From positions 507,200 through 571,199 of the forward strand of contig VXBM01000024.1 of NCBI GenBank assembly GCA_013400155.1: a stretch of DNA of 64,000 nt, read 5' to 3'. Within the stretch, counting starts at the first letter, position 1; each line of letters begins with the position of its first letter. Source of the DNA: Helopsaltes ochotensis (lineage: Eukaryota > Chordata > Aves > Passeriformes > Locustellidae). Below the pieces are notes generated by a model that saw only the letters and a program-made list of their open reading frames with translations, was not told the DNA's origin and ran no database searches. Below, one piece after another: positions 37,729 through 50,250 of the stretch. The position numbers and the translations under genes were made by a program.

Positions 37729-40700
37729 CTGAAAGACTTGCATGGCACACCTACTTCAAAGAGAGCCTAACACAACTGCTAAAAGACATTGCTTAGTTGT
37801 TTGGATATTAATGTAAGAGCAATCTTGAGCTGAAAACAGTTCATAAAAAATAAAGAGTTCTGGTTTTCTATGACTTCCACAACTACCCCCCACCATAGGG
37901 GGTACCAACTCATAGTCAAATACCAACTCATAGTCAACCCATTTTACTTCCATAAAAAGTAATATTTCTAAATGCTACTCCTACAACTAACAGTGCTGCA
38001 CATAACTTAGAGCTGTCCAATTTTAATGCAACTGGCATATACACTGACAATTTACCAGCAGCCCTAAAGCTATGTCTAGCTTGCATATGCACACCTATTT
38101 ACATGAATTGTTACCAGAAGAAATTCAAACCATCATGAGAGATGATTGTTCTCGCGATTTCTCTTCAACATTAATGAAAAGCCTGCAAGCAAAAAAAAAT
38201 ATTCTTCTCACCTTGAAATGACAGGAAAACTGAATATACAGGCCAGGCTTTGAGGGCTATACACAGCTTTCAAAGTTAAACCTGGACCTCCCAAAACAAA
38301 GTTTTCTAAACTCAAAGGCCCTCAGATCTCATCTACGAGCTCTTTCAAATACAGGACAAAGTCTAAAGTGTACTACTCTTCTCACTACAAAGAAAGAAAT
38401 ATTGCCAATCCTCCAGGCAATGCTTTGAAAATTTATTCCTTCGTGCCTTTATATTTAAATAATGACATTTGTCAAAAACTTACAATGATTGTATTTAAGA
38501 CCTTTCAATTCGCTTTAGGTAATAAGATCACACTACCAGTGGTATCTTTATTCATTCCTAGGAATCCCTGGGTAAACTGTCAGAAGGGACAAAAAACTCT
38601 GAAAGTCATGAGGCAACATGATCTACTTTTCCAGGAATAAAACGAGATCTTCTGATCATGAACCCAGTGCAGGTAGAGTTTACAATGTGGATCAATTTTT
38701 TGCATGCAGGGATTGAGTCTAAAATGGCTTGCATTGGCATGGTGCCCTAGTGCAATATAAAACAGTAACTGCTTACTTTCTAAACCCCTCTCTCTTTCAT
38801 TCCTATACTCCAGGAAATAGTTACAGACTATTTTTCCAAAGATACCTAATTACCTACTGCAGTCCCAGATCAAACAATGCATGCTTTAATTTAGGTCTAC
38901 AAAGTTACTTCTGGGCACAAAATAAGAGCTAGACCAAAGCTAGCTTAGCCAGTTTTTGACAGCCAAATATACACCAACCAGCCTTATTGTCTATTTTGCA
39001 TTTAAAATTTAGTGTTGATTCACAATTTTAAAAAATAAAACCAAACAGTTTCAGTCACAGCAGGGCTGTGTTGAAAAACATAATTTGAAACCTATCTGCC
39101 CATTTAGTTGGTGCACAATATTCAAATGCCAGGCTGATTTTTCTCTCTACGGTGATAAGGGCACATGCACAAGGCAGAGGAGCTCATGAATTCGCAGGCC
39201 AGCAGGTGCTCTTGGGAATTTCCCTGAGAGGCACTTCTGGCGCTTGGGAACCACCTTGCACTACTTCAGATTAACCATAGGTCAAAAACATGTACTGAGG
39301 CAGTAACCAACACTGAATTTATAATGAACTCACCCCACACTAATGTGTTTTAATAGCTACAGCCACTGTTACGGGCACTAGCACTGAGCTGGCTCCTGTC
39401 CTCCTATTATTTTGACATTCACATCCTTCCACCTGTTCTCATCTGTCCCATGGGGTGAAAACACATTGCACAGTAGTAGATAAATTTTGTCACATTTTCC
39501 TTTTTATATTTTGACCATGAAACCAAATGGAATTATCCGACATAACAAATACCACCACTGCACTTACCACACAGAGGTCTGCCAGACTCCTTTTCCCCCC
39601 TGAGCAGCAGTGAGAGCGCACCGCCCTTGCTTCATGAGGTTACTCCCTAAAGTTTAAGCCAACAATAAGTAAACAATTAGGATTGCTATACAAACTCTGT
39701 GAAGTTTATACACATCTCAGAAAATTAAAGGATCTGTAATCCTTAGGCTGTTTTAAGCTTGTAACATTTTTCTGAGCTCAAAGATCAATATCTGTTCTAA
39801 GTTTCTTCAGTCAATTCCACTTTTTGAGTTATCTAAGTTCCTAAGATTGCCTATCAGTCCATCTATAAGCTACTGAAACAGTCCTCTGACCCCAAATTAC
39901 AGGCAGCCTGTGGTATATTTTACCAGAACTTTTCAAGTTAATTTTTGACCTTTCCTTTATTTCTTCACTTTTCCATACTCCCTGATTACATCACATTTAG
40001 TCTTTAGTTTCTACTCTTTTTGTTTTTCCTCGCATGGTATTTTTTTTCATTTTTTCAGAAACTTGTGCTCTGTTCCCCTCTCCCAAATCTATATTAATGT
40101 CTCTCTTACTGAGCAGAGCTGAGCAGCTAACATGAAGCTAGCATTGTCCAAATGGATTTCAAGTAAAGAAAACAATTTTTCTATCACTAACAGCAACATT
40201 TTATAGACTACACATATGATTAGATAACTTTATAATAGGGAAAAAAGTGGGTTCCATCTGTGTTGAAGTCATTCTTACACTAGACTCTGCTCTTAAGTGG
40301 ATATTGACAAGTTAAACATAATAGAATTTCACAGAGCTTTCACAAAATATTAGCTATGCTTAATTATGTGAGTCTCATTTATTTTTAAGCTGTCTAATAG
40401 TTAGTGTTTTTCCTCCTTACTTCATTTATTAGAAATGATAAGATGTTACCATCACCCAATACCAGTTTGCACTTGTATGGTATTTTAGTGGCAAGTTTAT
40501 ATTCTGACATGCTGCCAGTGTTATTTCTTTCCTGGGCTGTTAAAGTAAGATGCTGGATCTCCAGAGAGTGCAACATGAACTACCAATAGTTTAAAAAGTG
40601 CCTAATGTTCTTCTCAAACTAAGGAGTTTAAGAAAGCACAGATCTAAACCTACAAAACTAGAAGTCTGTCTAAAGGCGGCCTGCTGCATGAACAGCAAAT

Positions 40701-40783
40701 TAAAATGATCAATACCAGTATCTAGATTCCCAGAACTCAGACATTCTGTTTCCTCTGCTTCAGCAATAAACAGAAATTTAGAA
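37729..40783. other. Unique sequence, no gene recognised
   Basis: Only frames below 91 codons (largest 38368-38640 plus), without domains. An 18-bp duplication (37903-37937) is listed separately. No transposon recognised. Confidence 0.55.
37903..37937 (+). repeat. 18-bp direct tandem duplication
   Basis: The unit 'taccaactcatagtcaa' occurs at 37903 and again at 37921 with no mismatch over 17 bases, which points to a recent duplication. Confidence 0.95.
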
Positions 40784-40875
40784 GTCACAGAATTGTTAGG
40801 GTTGAAAGGGATCTCTGGAGATCATCTTGTCCAATCCCCCAAATGTTGACTTCATCTGCAAATTTAGATACCAAA
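40784..40875 (-). mobile_element. CR1 fragment: 3' terminus next to a possible RT piece
   Basis: 40784-40841 is the reverse complement of a CR1 3' end: 'tcacagaattgttagggttg', then 'aagggatctctggagatcat', then 'cttgtccaatccccc'. Directly next to it, 40846-40868 ('ttgacttcatctgcaaattt') resembles the reverse complement of the CR1 codons for the catalytic SKFADD box of reverse transcriptase. If so, nearly all sequence between the FADD box and the 3' end is missing. The 3' end call is secure; the FADD part rests on about 20 bases and is uncertain, as is the right boundary. Confidence 0.6.
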
Positions 40876-41494
40876 ATACTTTCATTAGATGCTCAAATAT
40901 AGAGTAGTATGGTTGTTGGCAGAGAAGTTTTTTAGAGTTTGTTTGGAAGTTTTACACTCTCTTAGTAATTTGGGTGAAATGCCAGGGAAAATGATGATTA
41001 CAATGACTGTTCTCTTGCAGATGCCAACTGTACTTTTTTGAGTCACAGAGAACCATCTGGTCATCTGGGTTTGATGTTGTCATGATGTGCTGTGATATTA
41101 TTAGACTGCTTAGCTTGATGCATGAGAAGGATGCAGATTTAAGGTAAATTGAAACATGCCTCATATACACACATTTTTGATGTCCAACTATGCATTACTT
41201 TGGGAGTTGAGAGCTTAAGGATTAGTTTCACATTGAGTGAAGCCAAGGAAAAACATTCTCAGTCCAATAATTTCTGAAACAATGAAGGTAGATATAGAAT
41301 TGATCTTCAGATTTTTTTTATTTTCATTTTAAAAAAAAAAGACTTTGCTCAAACACGTTTATCTACTTCTACCTGAATTCCTCTCCATCTGTCTTACACA
41401 CACAAAGCTCTTGCAATCTCCTTTTCTCAAAACACAACTTCAACATCAGCTACCAGTGTCTTGCTTCTAGATCTAAGAAATTAGCTTTTTACAG
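40876..41494. other. Unique AT-rich sequence, no gene recognised
   Basis: One 72-codon minus frame (40952-41170) without a domain. An A10 run lies at 41331-41340. Nothing else seen. Confidence 0.6.
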
Positions 41495-41602
41495 CAAGAA
41501 GAATCATTGACTGGCACAACTTCTCCAGCGACATGAGAAAGTCCACATTGCTGGAGGTTTTCAAGATTTAAGTGGACAGGGTGCTAGATAATCTGACCTT
41601 CC
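41495..41602 (+). mobile_element. CR1 LINE, degraded 3' untranslated fragment
   Basis: The segment follows the CR1 3' tail: 'gaatcattgactggcacaac' then 'ttctccagcgacatgagaaa', then 'ttgctggaggttttcaagat' and 'gtggacagggtgctagataa'. The last two blocks are the clearest. Both the 5' part and the terminal 'ggttggacyagatgatc' block are missing or unrecognisable, so this is an old remnant. Confidence 0.75.
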
Positions 41603-44005
41603 CTTGTCACAAAAGAAATAACAGATACATCTAATATCTAAAGGAACCAGTGAGAGCATCTTTCTCCTCATTTGTGTTTTAGAAATCACAGAAAACAGAG
41701 GAGCAGTATATAAGTAGAAAGACTTAAAAACATACTTCAAAAGATCTTTTTTACAGAGGCACAAGGGGTTTTTTTTTTTTTTTCCACAATATTAACATGA
41801 AGCAGCAGGCAAAAGAGAATTATGTATTTGAAGAATAACATGTTTTTAAGCTGCAAGAAGTAAATCACCTAGAATGTGTATACCTCCAAGGAAAATTCTA
41901 CTGTACAAGATAGTCACTGCAGATTACTGATGTTGTGCTATTTCCAACTGTTCCTCTTCCAAGGCTAAGTGAAAAAAATATAGTTCAAGATGGCAGCAGG
42001 TGGTGATTTGAAGCTAATTTTTTACTTTCATCTCCTTTTCCTCTACTCACTTTCTTTTCACCCAGAGTCAAATTGTCTCAGAAGACAATTGGTGCTTGCC
42101 CAGGAAAAGCTGTAAAAAGCTTTTAAATGGGTATGTCATGACCATGAGCCAACTCCTAAGGAGAAAGAACAGAAAGCACATCACAATCCCAACTAAAGCT
42201 AGCATGCTTCTAATCCAATGTCAAGGTAATGACATATGTCAGAAATCATACATAGAGTCCTTCTGATATTGAAAAAAATAGTTTGCGTCAAACAAGCTGG
42301 AAACAACAGTCATTTTATTTTTCTCATGTTACTACTTGCCTACATCATTGTGTGATTTTGATATATAAGAAGTATAATAAGTTTAAATGAGGAGTTCTGT
42401 GTCTTGCAGACGAGATAATTATTTATTATTTTTTAGAAAGAATTTATTCCAGAATGTTGTCTTCAGTTCAGTGATTCCTACTCTGCCCCTTTCACTCTGC
42501 TCCACTTGAGGAGAGATGAACATGTGGGGAAAAGAAGGGAAAAAGACTGTCTTTGAACAACACAGAGAGGTTGGGATAAAACTATCAAAGATATACATGA
42601 AATAAAGAAGAAACAAAGATTATAGAATTTTTAAATTACTACTTCAAATAATAAGCAGAGGGAAACATTAAGAGGTCAGCAGCTAAAAACAGCTGTCATA
42701 GTGATTAATATCAGAGTTATGGTTACCAGGGCAACAACAGCTCCCCTAACTTTTCTTCTTTTAGCGTATTTATTACTTTCACTGAAAATCTCTTTCTTTT
42801 TGTAGTTGGAAACTCAAGCATCTCTATTGGTACAAAGCACCTCTGAGCACTGCAGGATCCTTTATGGGAATCTTGTATGTTCAGCATGGAGCTGTCAGAC
42901 TCACAACACACATTTATACCTTCTCAAGGGTTTATAATGTTAAACTATTTTAAAAGCTAGAGCTCCATATCTTCCTTTCTAACATTCATTGCATATTTCT
43001 AGCACTTGAAAATCCCTAAAAACTTGTTCTCTCAAGCATCCTCATCCCATTTAAGGACCAAAAGGGCACATATTTCCATCCGTACGGTCACCCTTGAAAT
43101 CAATGAGCAATGCAAAGCTTTCTCCCTGTAGAGATTAAACAAGCCACACAAGTTTGTTCAGACCAAGCCTGGGAACAGAAACCAGGTCTTTTGCATGACT
43201 GCACGATGCATTACTGAAAGGTTACTATGCTGACCTTTGGTCTCAGTCACAAAACATTACTGATAAATCATCTTGATTAATATATTTTGTTTGGGTTTTG
43301 CTTTAAGGCTTGGCCTGTTGTTTATTTAAATGATTCTCAGGTATCCCTGCCCTTGTACTTACCAGTGCCTATTTGCACTGTCTGGAGATGAAGAGTTGTT
43401 GCATTAGATTTCGGAGGAGGTACAATCTTTAGAATTATTTTAGGCTGAAAATTGAATTGAATAAACAAGAAGTGCTACTGCTACACTGCTTGGATGATTT
43501 GCAAAATAACATGAAGAAATGCAGAAAAGCACATTACAGCTAGGAACAACAAATATGTTGGAGGGATGGAGAGAAGGAACAGCATGTGCACAGAGGTGTC
43601 TTTCCCTAGGAATTCCCAAAAGCAGCTTGGGGAAGGCCCATTGTGGGGAGAGGAAGCTGGTGCAAACTGATGAGGAGTGCTTGAGTGGAATGAAGTTATG
43701 CTAATCATAAGGCTGTAAAGTATGTACTGCACAGCTGGAGGCAGAAATCAGAGCACTGCTCTTACTGAGCTGAATGTGAACCAAAGAAATCTAGATACAA
43801 GACTGAAAATTTCTTGAGAATTTTACATTGTGTGATCACACAAAGAACTAAGATTCGCTAAAACTGATAGTCTTAAGTTTTGTAATTTATAACACCCCAA
43901 TACTATCTTAGTGCTCTGGTGATAATTACAAAAAATTTCAGACTTTTTTCAAAGACCATTTTGAGGAAATATAAAGGAGGTTTTTTTGTTGTTGTTTTGT
44001 AGAAT
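41603..44005. other. Unique sequence, no gene recognised
   Basis: A T15 run lies at 41769-41783. Frames reach 83 codons (43481-43732 minus) with an antisense partner (43519-43704 plus) and no domain. No transposon recognised. Confidence 0.55.
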
Positions 44006-44242
44006 CAAACAAGGACACAGTCTTAAGCTGCACCAAGGGAAATATAGGTTGGATATTAAGAAAAAGTTTTTTATGGAAAGAGAGATAAAGTACTGGAATG
44101 GTCTGCCTGGGAAGGTGGTGGAGTCATCATCCCTGGATGTGTCTAAAAAAAGACTGGATGTGGCACTCGGTGCCATGGTTTAGTTGAGGTGGGTTGGACT
44201 CGATAATCTTGAAGGTGTCTTCCAACCTAGTGATTCTGTGAT
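44006..44242 (+). mobile_element. CR1 LINE (J-like), 3'-terminal fragment
   Basis: This is the best-preserved CR1 end in the window. It reads 'ggacacagtcttaagctgca' then 'atataggttggatattaaga', 'gtactggaatggtctgcctg', 'aaggtggtggagtcatcatc', 'agactggatgtggcactcgg', and finally 'gggttggactcgataatctt' and 'caacctagtgattctgtga'. The 'gatgtggcactcggtgccatgg' block marks a different CR1 subfamily from the copies at 8438 and 37488. I recall it from passerine and other neoavian J-type copies, but this is recollection and not a search result. Confidence 0.92.
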
Positions 44243-47200
44243 ACTAGAGCCAAGATCATGACCCAAATACCATCACTGCTTTGTACTCAGATAAAAAATA
44301 TGAACAAGAGATTTTGTGTACAATAACATATTAATTAAAAAAAAGCTTTTAAAAAGGTAATAGAAAAAGTATTGGCAGCTGTCCTACAGCATCAGAAATA
44401 CACCTGCACCAATACTTCCTAAGAACTGCATACTGTGACTGCCAACTACAATGATAAACATATGACCTCATTCATAAAAGTATGATCTCAAAGCTCATAC
44501 CCTGTATCTGCTTTCTTTAAATTAGCTGACATTAAGGGCAGATTCCATATCTGAGAAAGCCAACCTAGCTTTAAAGTGTTTGCAATGCTGCACCAGAAGC
44601 TGTTTTGATTTTTACCACCAGGCTACTAGATAAATTCTAATCTCACCATCAATTATGAAAGATTCTTATGACAACCTTGATTTTACAAAATTAGGTTATC
44701 TTCCAGCCTGTGGACATTTTCCTGTTGCATTCTGGGTTAATCCACGTGTAGAGCTCACTTCTGTCAGAATGACAAAAACCAATTGATTTTGTTTCATGGT
44801 GTATTCTTATCAATGCTCTCCGCTGCTCTTAGCCAGTCTTTGACTGATAGGGTGTTAGAGGAAAGGTCCATTAATTGATTTGTAAATAATTACAGCTAAG
44901 TCTTCACTTTTGACTAGATATCAATAAAGACCTATTCTTTTTCACTGTTGAATGCTTTTAAATAAGCTTCAGTGTCCAACTTTCAGCCACAAAATTCATT
45001 AAAATCATTAGATACTTTTAGAGTAGCACCCACTGGTGATAGCAGAGGCAAGAGTGTGTCAGCATTTCTCTTATACCACTTATAGGGATGGATTAGAGAG
45101 AAGAAAAATAAATAAACAAATAACATGCCTGGGGAAAAAAAAAAAGGCAAATCAATTATTTCTTAAAGTGGGATTTATTTTCAGACCTGGTGGAATTTCA
45201 TCAGCTGTACAGAGTAAAAACAAATCATATGCAGTACTTGGTACATGTGTTTCTACACATGCGTAACCATTCATTACCTGCGGGCACACATGGACACAGG
45301 TAGTCTGTCCACCCATGTTTCCAGCAATTTTTGAACCTGTTGACTAAATTCAGACACATTTCCCACAGATTTTGTGAAAACAAGCAGCAGGGTATGTGCA
45401 AGGGAGACCTACTTAGCACCCCAATGGAGCAGAAATCTGCAGAATGAGCCCCGCAGCACTGAACACTTGAAAATTACACCCATCTGGGGAAAAAAGACAT
45501 AGCTTAAGAGGCTGGAAAGTAGATACACACACACATACCCCCTGTTTTCTAGGCCCCCAAGTGAGGGGACAAAACAGTAGTCAGAACTCACGTGTCAATC
45601 ATCATCTTTTCTTGGAAACCCAGGTTTCACTGATTTTACCAGTCCTGGGTTAAAAGTCCCATCTTCTCCTTAGCACCTCATGCATAACAGAGAACCCTGC
45701 AGACAAATGTGAGCTTTCAGAGGAAAGTAGAAACTCACTTTGGAAAGGTAGCTGTATTTTAGCAACCCTTTCATAAGTTGTTAATACACTGAACCTGCAA
45801 CAAGACCATATTGAAGTTGTCACACACACTAAGTACATATACCATTGATACAAGTAACTGCATCATATTTTGAGACTGCATTTCAAGTGGTCAGCACAAG
45901 GCAAGGCAAGTTATATTTAATTCCCTGTGCCAAATAACAATGCCAAAAAAATGAGATATATAGTCATATCAAGAAACTGCCTGTTCAGCATTATAAAACA
46001 ACTGACCAGAAAACCTTCTTTATTGCTGCTTTCCAGTGATAACCATCTCCGCCACAATAACAAGCACGTAAGATTTCCACCCAGTCAACAGAAGAGAAAG
46101 GTGCTCCTACAGCAACTGCGAGAGTTTACTGTATAATTTTTGTTCCTAATATCTCTTCCAGTTGTCAATCCATGCTTTCTACCTGACCAATATCTATGAG
46201 ACTTTCAGTTCCCCCACCTTCACTAGAAGCAACCTTCCAGAAAGAGCTTAAGTTGCTATGCACATTAACTAAAACGCTGTGTGTCAGCACACCATCAGGT
46301 CCATGTACAAAGCACAGAAATAGCAGAGATTTGTGGGTTACACCATCTTTCCTGTGACATTTCTCATTTTACACCCAGCCAGTGCATGCTGAGCATCCCA
46401 CACATTGAGCCATTTCAGGTACACTGCTCATAGGGTAAATGTATGAGTCATGCTCACAGCACATTTGCCCTAAGACTTATAAAGAGGAATTTATTAAGAA
46501 AAGAGGCAAAAACCCCTCTTGTTCTAATAGCATAAAGCTGGAAAGCTCAAAGATTCCCAGTCTCATAGATCCAGGGAGGGCCATAGCAGGGGACAGTAAA
46601 ATCACACTTCCCAAAGTGTGATTCCCAAAGGTCTCCCAAGGCCTGGTCTCCTCATCCAGCCCATACTTTTTCAGCTACAGTGGCATCTGTGGACACTGTT
46701 CTGCTACCAAGGGGAAGGTCCATAAAAGACAGAGCAAGCCAAGCCAGAGGGAGCTTGCCAGTTACAGCCTGGCCATCTTGCACGGTCCTCGTGCCCTTGT
46801 CCCATTACAGGAGTCACTGGGTTGCTTCAGCAATATTTGGGACATGGGCAGATGTATTAAGTAGCTTCATTCCACCTGAAACACAAATAATCTCACATTT
46901 GATGTCAGCCCTACACAAGGGGAAGGTTTTCTGAGGAATACTTTGTCAGGGGCAGCAGTACAACCTCCTACCTACCCATGAAGCAAACGAATCTCTTACC
47001 TAATGGATATTTTTCCTCACTCATAGTAGGATTCTCGGGTATTGTTAAGGATTTAATGGGAGACCCAAACGTAACATAGATAAATACACCGTGAGGACAG
47101 AAAAACCAGCAATGTGTTTCAGTTAAAACCCCTCTAACCTAAGAGTCTCTCTTTAAGCCACTCAGAAAAGCCTTTTAAAATCTGATAATCACTTAATAAT

Positions 47201-50094
47201 ATTTCACACTTGCTGCTCAACCTGAAAACCTCAGCTACAGCTTCTGTAAACTATGGCACCATTCTTGTTCCAGATGGCTTGCAAAATAATTTATAAACAA
47301 CAAAGTTCAGCAGGTTCATAGCAGCTGTTCAATTCCAGCACTTCGGCCACCCACTTCAGCACAACTGAGAGCTTTCAATCAGTTTCTTCCTCTCATGAGG
47401 CCTTCAAACAGCACCAGAGCATGTGTCCAACATGCTCTCAGAAAGTAGCCAGCCAAATAGGGAGGGTCAGTCATCTAGGCAACTCCGTAGCATACCCACA
47501 GCACACTCACATTGTCTTTCTCCTTAATTTTTTTAATACATAAACCTAGTTTAGAACAAGTAGGAAGATGATCCAGAGTTTAAAACACACCTTTGTTAAA
47601 ACACACAGTTCCTATGAAACAGTTGCAGTTTGCCATAGTTCAAATCCTGACTGCAATCTTCACAGCAGGAATATACTGTAAATGCAAGCATAACATCTCA
47701 GAGGGTCAGAATGGCTTTTTTTTTACTGGTTTAACTAAATGTATGCTAAGTGTTATAAGAAATAGAGTATGTCAAAAAGGGCCTTCTCTCTGTACCTGAC
47801 AGATTTCCATGGCTATTTTGGTTTCTTCCTTTCCTCTCCTCTTTCCTTGCTGATGTTTACTTTGGCTCTGTTTTTCTTGTGTCCCTTCAAAGCCTCCTTG
47901 TCCTGGATTGGCCTTTGGGGCACAGAGGAAAAAGGAAGAGATATTGCTTCACAGTCGCTTTAAAGGTCATGCAGTCTGAACTGGACAGGGACAAATTCCA
48001 AGTCAATTTAAGCTCCTCTGATCATGGGCATATCCACACAAAGTATTCTGGAAACTGCACAATAACATTAAGGTTGCATTAAGCCCAATAAAATATGCCC
48101 TGCCTGTCAACATAGCTGATTAGCCCAGGCTCAATGCTCCATGAATCACAGACATATGGTTTCCAGGAGACTCAGGATAAACAGAGCAGTATGGAAGCAT
48201 GCCCTAAGTACTAAATACATCTGATATCTGCAAAGGGTGTCAGGGCATCAGCACATTCAATCGATCCAGGACAGCAGCCCCCAGTGTATCTCATCATTTC
48301 AGCTGGTGAGAAAGAGGCAACTTGTATCCTGAGGAGCCTAGTCCTAGCTTGGTAAGCTTTTTACAAATTAGGGCTGATTTGAGCTTGTTTGCTGGCCACT
48401 GCTGATAAGATGCAGCATGCTGTGGTCTGCGGGTATGTTTTCTTGCTTCAGCTTACATCAGCACGCTGAGCCTGAAGGGATGACTGGCAAGAATAAGGTG
48501 CTTGTGGTGGAGGAGATCACCTCTAGGCAAGCATGCAACTGAGAAAAGCGTTCCTTAAAAAAACGTTCAGCAGCCTACAACTCCTGGAGCAACAAAGCCA
48601 GTCTGACGCCGAGGTTTGTGTACCATCTCAGTAACCAATGGCCAGTTAATGCTGGATTCTTCTCCAAGGCATTCTCCTCCTCCCACAAATCCTGTGGTTT
48701 CCACAGCATACACAAATTTGTCAACATGAAAATAGCTCAGTTTTACTCTGTGCTAATGTTTAAATGTTATTTGTATTGAGCTATTGTATAAACATTGGTT
48801 AAGAGCTAACGGGGGGCTTTTAATGGGTTTATGTCCTGCTCACAATTGCCAGGAACTATCAGTGTGTTGGGGGAAAAAAGAGATTCCTTTAGTTTTGACA
48901 CATAGCAGAGGTTTTAAAGTAAAGCAAACAACTGAAGCAATCATAAGATCTCCAATATTTGCAAGGAGATTTTCAGTACAAGAAGCATCTGCCAGCTGTC
49001 TTGATAGTGCTCAGGAACCTTAAAAAAACCCCGCAGGGGACAAGTTCTGCCACCAAGGGTAATTACAGTAGCACACTGCAATAAAACAGTGTTGAAGAAG
49101 CTGGAGGGCAACACAAGCAGGTGCCAAGCCCACGGAGGGACCCCAAACTGCAGAAGCAACCCTTTCAGCTTGTGGAAACAGCCCAAAGGTCTCCATGACA
49201 CCTACTGTTCCTGTGTTGTGCTCTCAAGGAAAGGTTGCTCCATCAGGGCTTTCCCACATCACATCAATGGCAAGCTGCAGATTCGGTTGAATTGAAGCTG
49301 GACAAATTGAAGAACCCAAAAGCTTCTCTGGCATAAAGTCAAAGTTTGATGAGCTGTGTTTAACAGCCTTAGAATCCAGGGAGTAATTAATAATTAATTA
49401 AATAATAAAAAAAGAAAGAGAAGAAAAGGCAGAAGGAAAGATTCTGCAAACAAGCATATCTCTCAGGGGTTCACTGAGCCCTGGAAAGACTTCCTAGTAG
49501 GACAATGAGGGCAACAGAATACAGTCAGGCATTGTCAGACAGTTGTCAGGCATTCTGGGATTTCCATCCTACTGCTGCTTGACGGGCAAAGCATTAAATT
49601 CCCTTTTTCAGCCACAAACTTTATTTTAACCCTGTGCCCAGGAAAGTTAAAATTCCTTTCTCTTCAAAATGTAGTTAAACCACAAAATGCAGAAGTGTCT
49701 AGCGATATGCAAAACAAAAATCTGTGCAGGTCTAAAAAAATACAGAAGTCCATCTAATAAGAGACTAATTACAAGGAATCTGGTTTTCATTTAGCATCTT
49801 CTGTAGTAAGATCAAAACCAACAATTCTGGTGTTATCTAGATAGTAATAAGAGTTAAATCTGCATTCATGGAATAGTAAAGTCAGAATTCTTAAGCACAA
49901 TTGCCATTTTATTGTAGGTCCCAACTTATGCTTGAACACAATCCCAAATCAGCAGACTTTCAGATTGACATCTAAATTTACACAGAACATAATTTTGTTA
50001 TCACAATAGGGTTTTTCACTGCCTTTTCCTTAAAATGAGACAGGCTGAATTTAATATTTTGCACAGTACTAAATATGAAGGGATAGGGAAGAAA
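44243..50094. other. Unique sequence, no gene recognised
   Basis: Nearly six kilobases with no transposon I can name. The longest frames (88 codons at 50016-50282 minus, 86 at 48941-49201 minus, 84 at 46680-46934 plus) have no domains, and the 88-codon one is created by the minisatellite. An AT-rich 'taattaataattaattaa' patch lies at about 49384-49401. Low-complexity A runs occur at about 45136-45146 and 49410-49425. Confidence 0.55.
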
Positions 50095-50250
50095 GGACGA
50101 AAGGACGAGAGGACGAAAGGAAGAAAGGAAGAAAGGAAGAAAGGAAGAAAGGAAGAAAGGAAGAAAGGAAGAAAGGAAGAAAGGAAGAGAGGAAGAGAGG
50201 AAGAGAGGAAGAGAGGAAGAGAGGAAGAGAGGAAGAGAGGAAGAAAGGGA
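50095..50250 (+). repeat. 8-bp purine minisatellite (GGAAGARA)n with ordered variant blocks
   Basis: Nineteen 8-bp units in three ordered blocks: three GGACGARA units (50095-50118), eight GGAAGAAA (50119-50182), seven GGAAGAGA (50183-50238), then one GGAAGAAA (50239-50246) and a final GGGA. From 50115 to 50250 the plus strand is 136 purines without interruption. Because 8 is not a multiple of 3, all frames are open, giving a Lys/Arg/Glu-rich frame on plus and a Leu/Ser/Phe/Pro-rich frame on minus. Neither is a gene. Confidence 0.97.

Noticed and set aside
47630..47665. tRNA B-box-like word 'agttcaaatcctg'
   Set aside because: The flanking bases do not form a T-stem and there is no A box or acceptor stem upstream.
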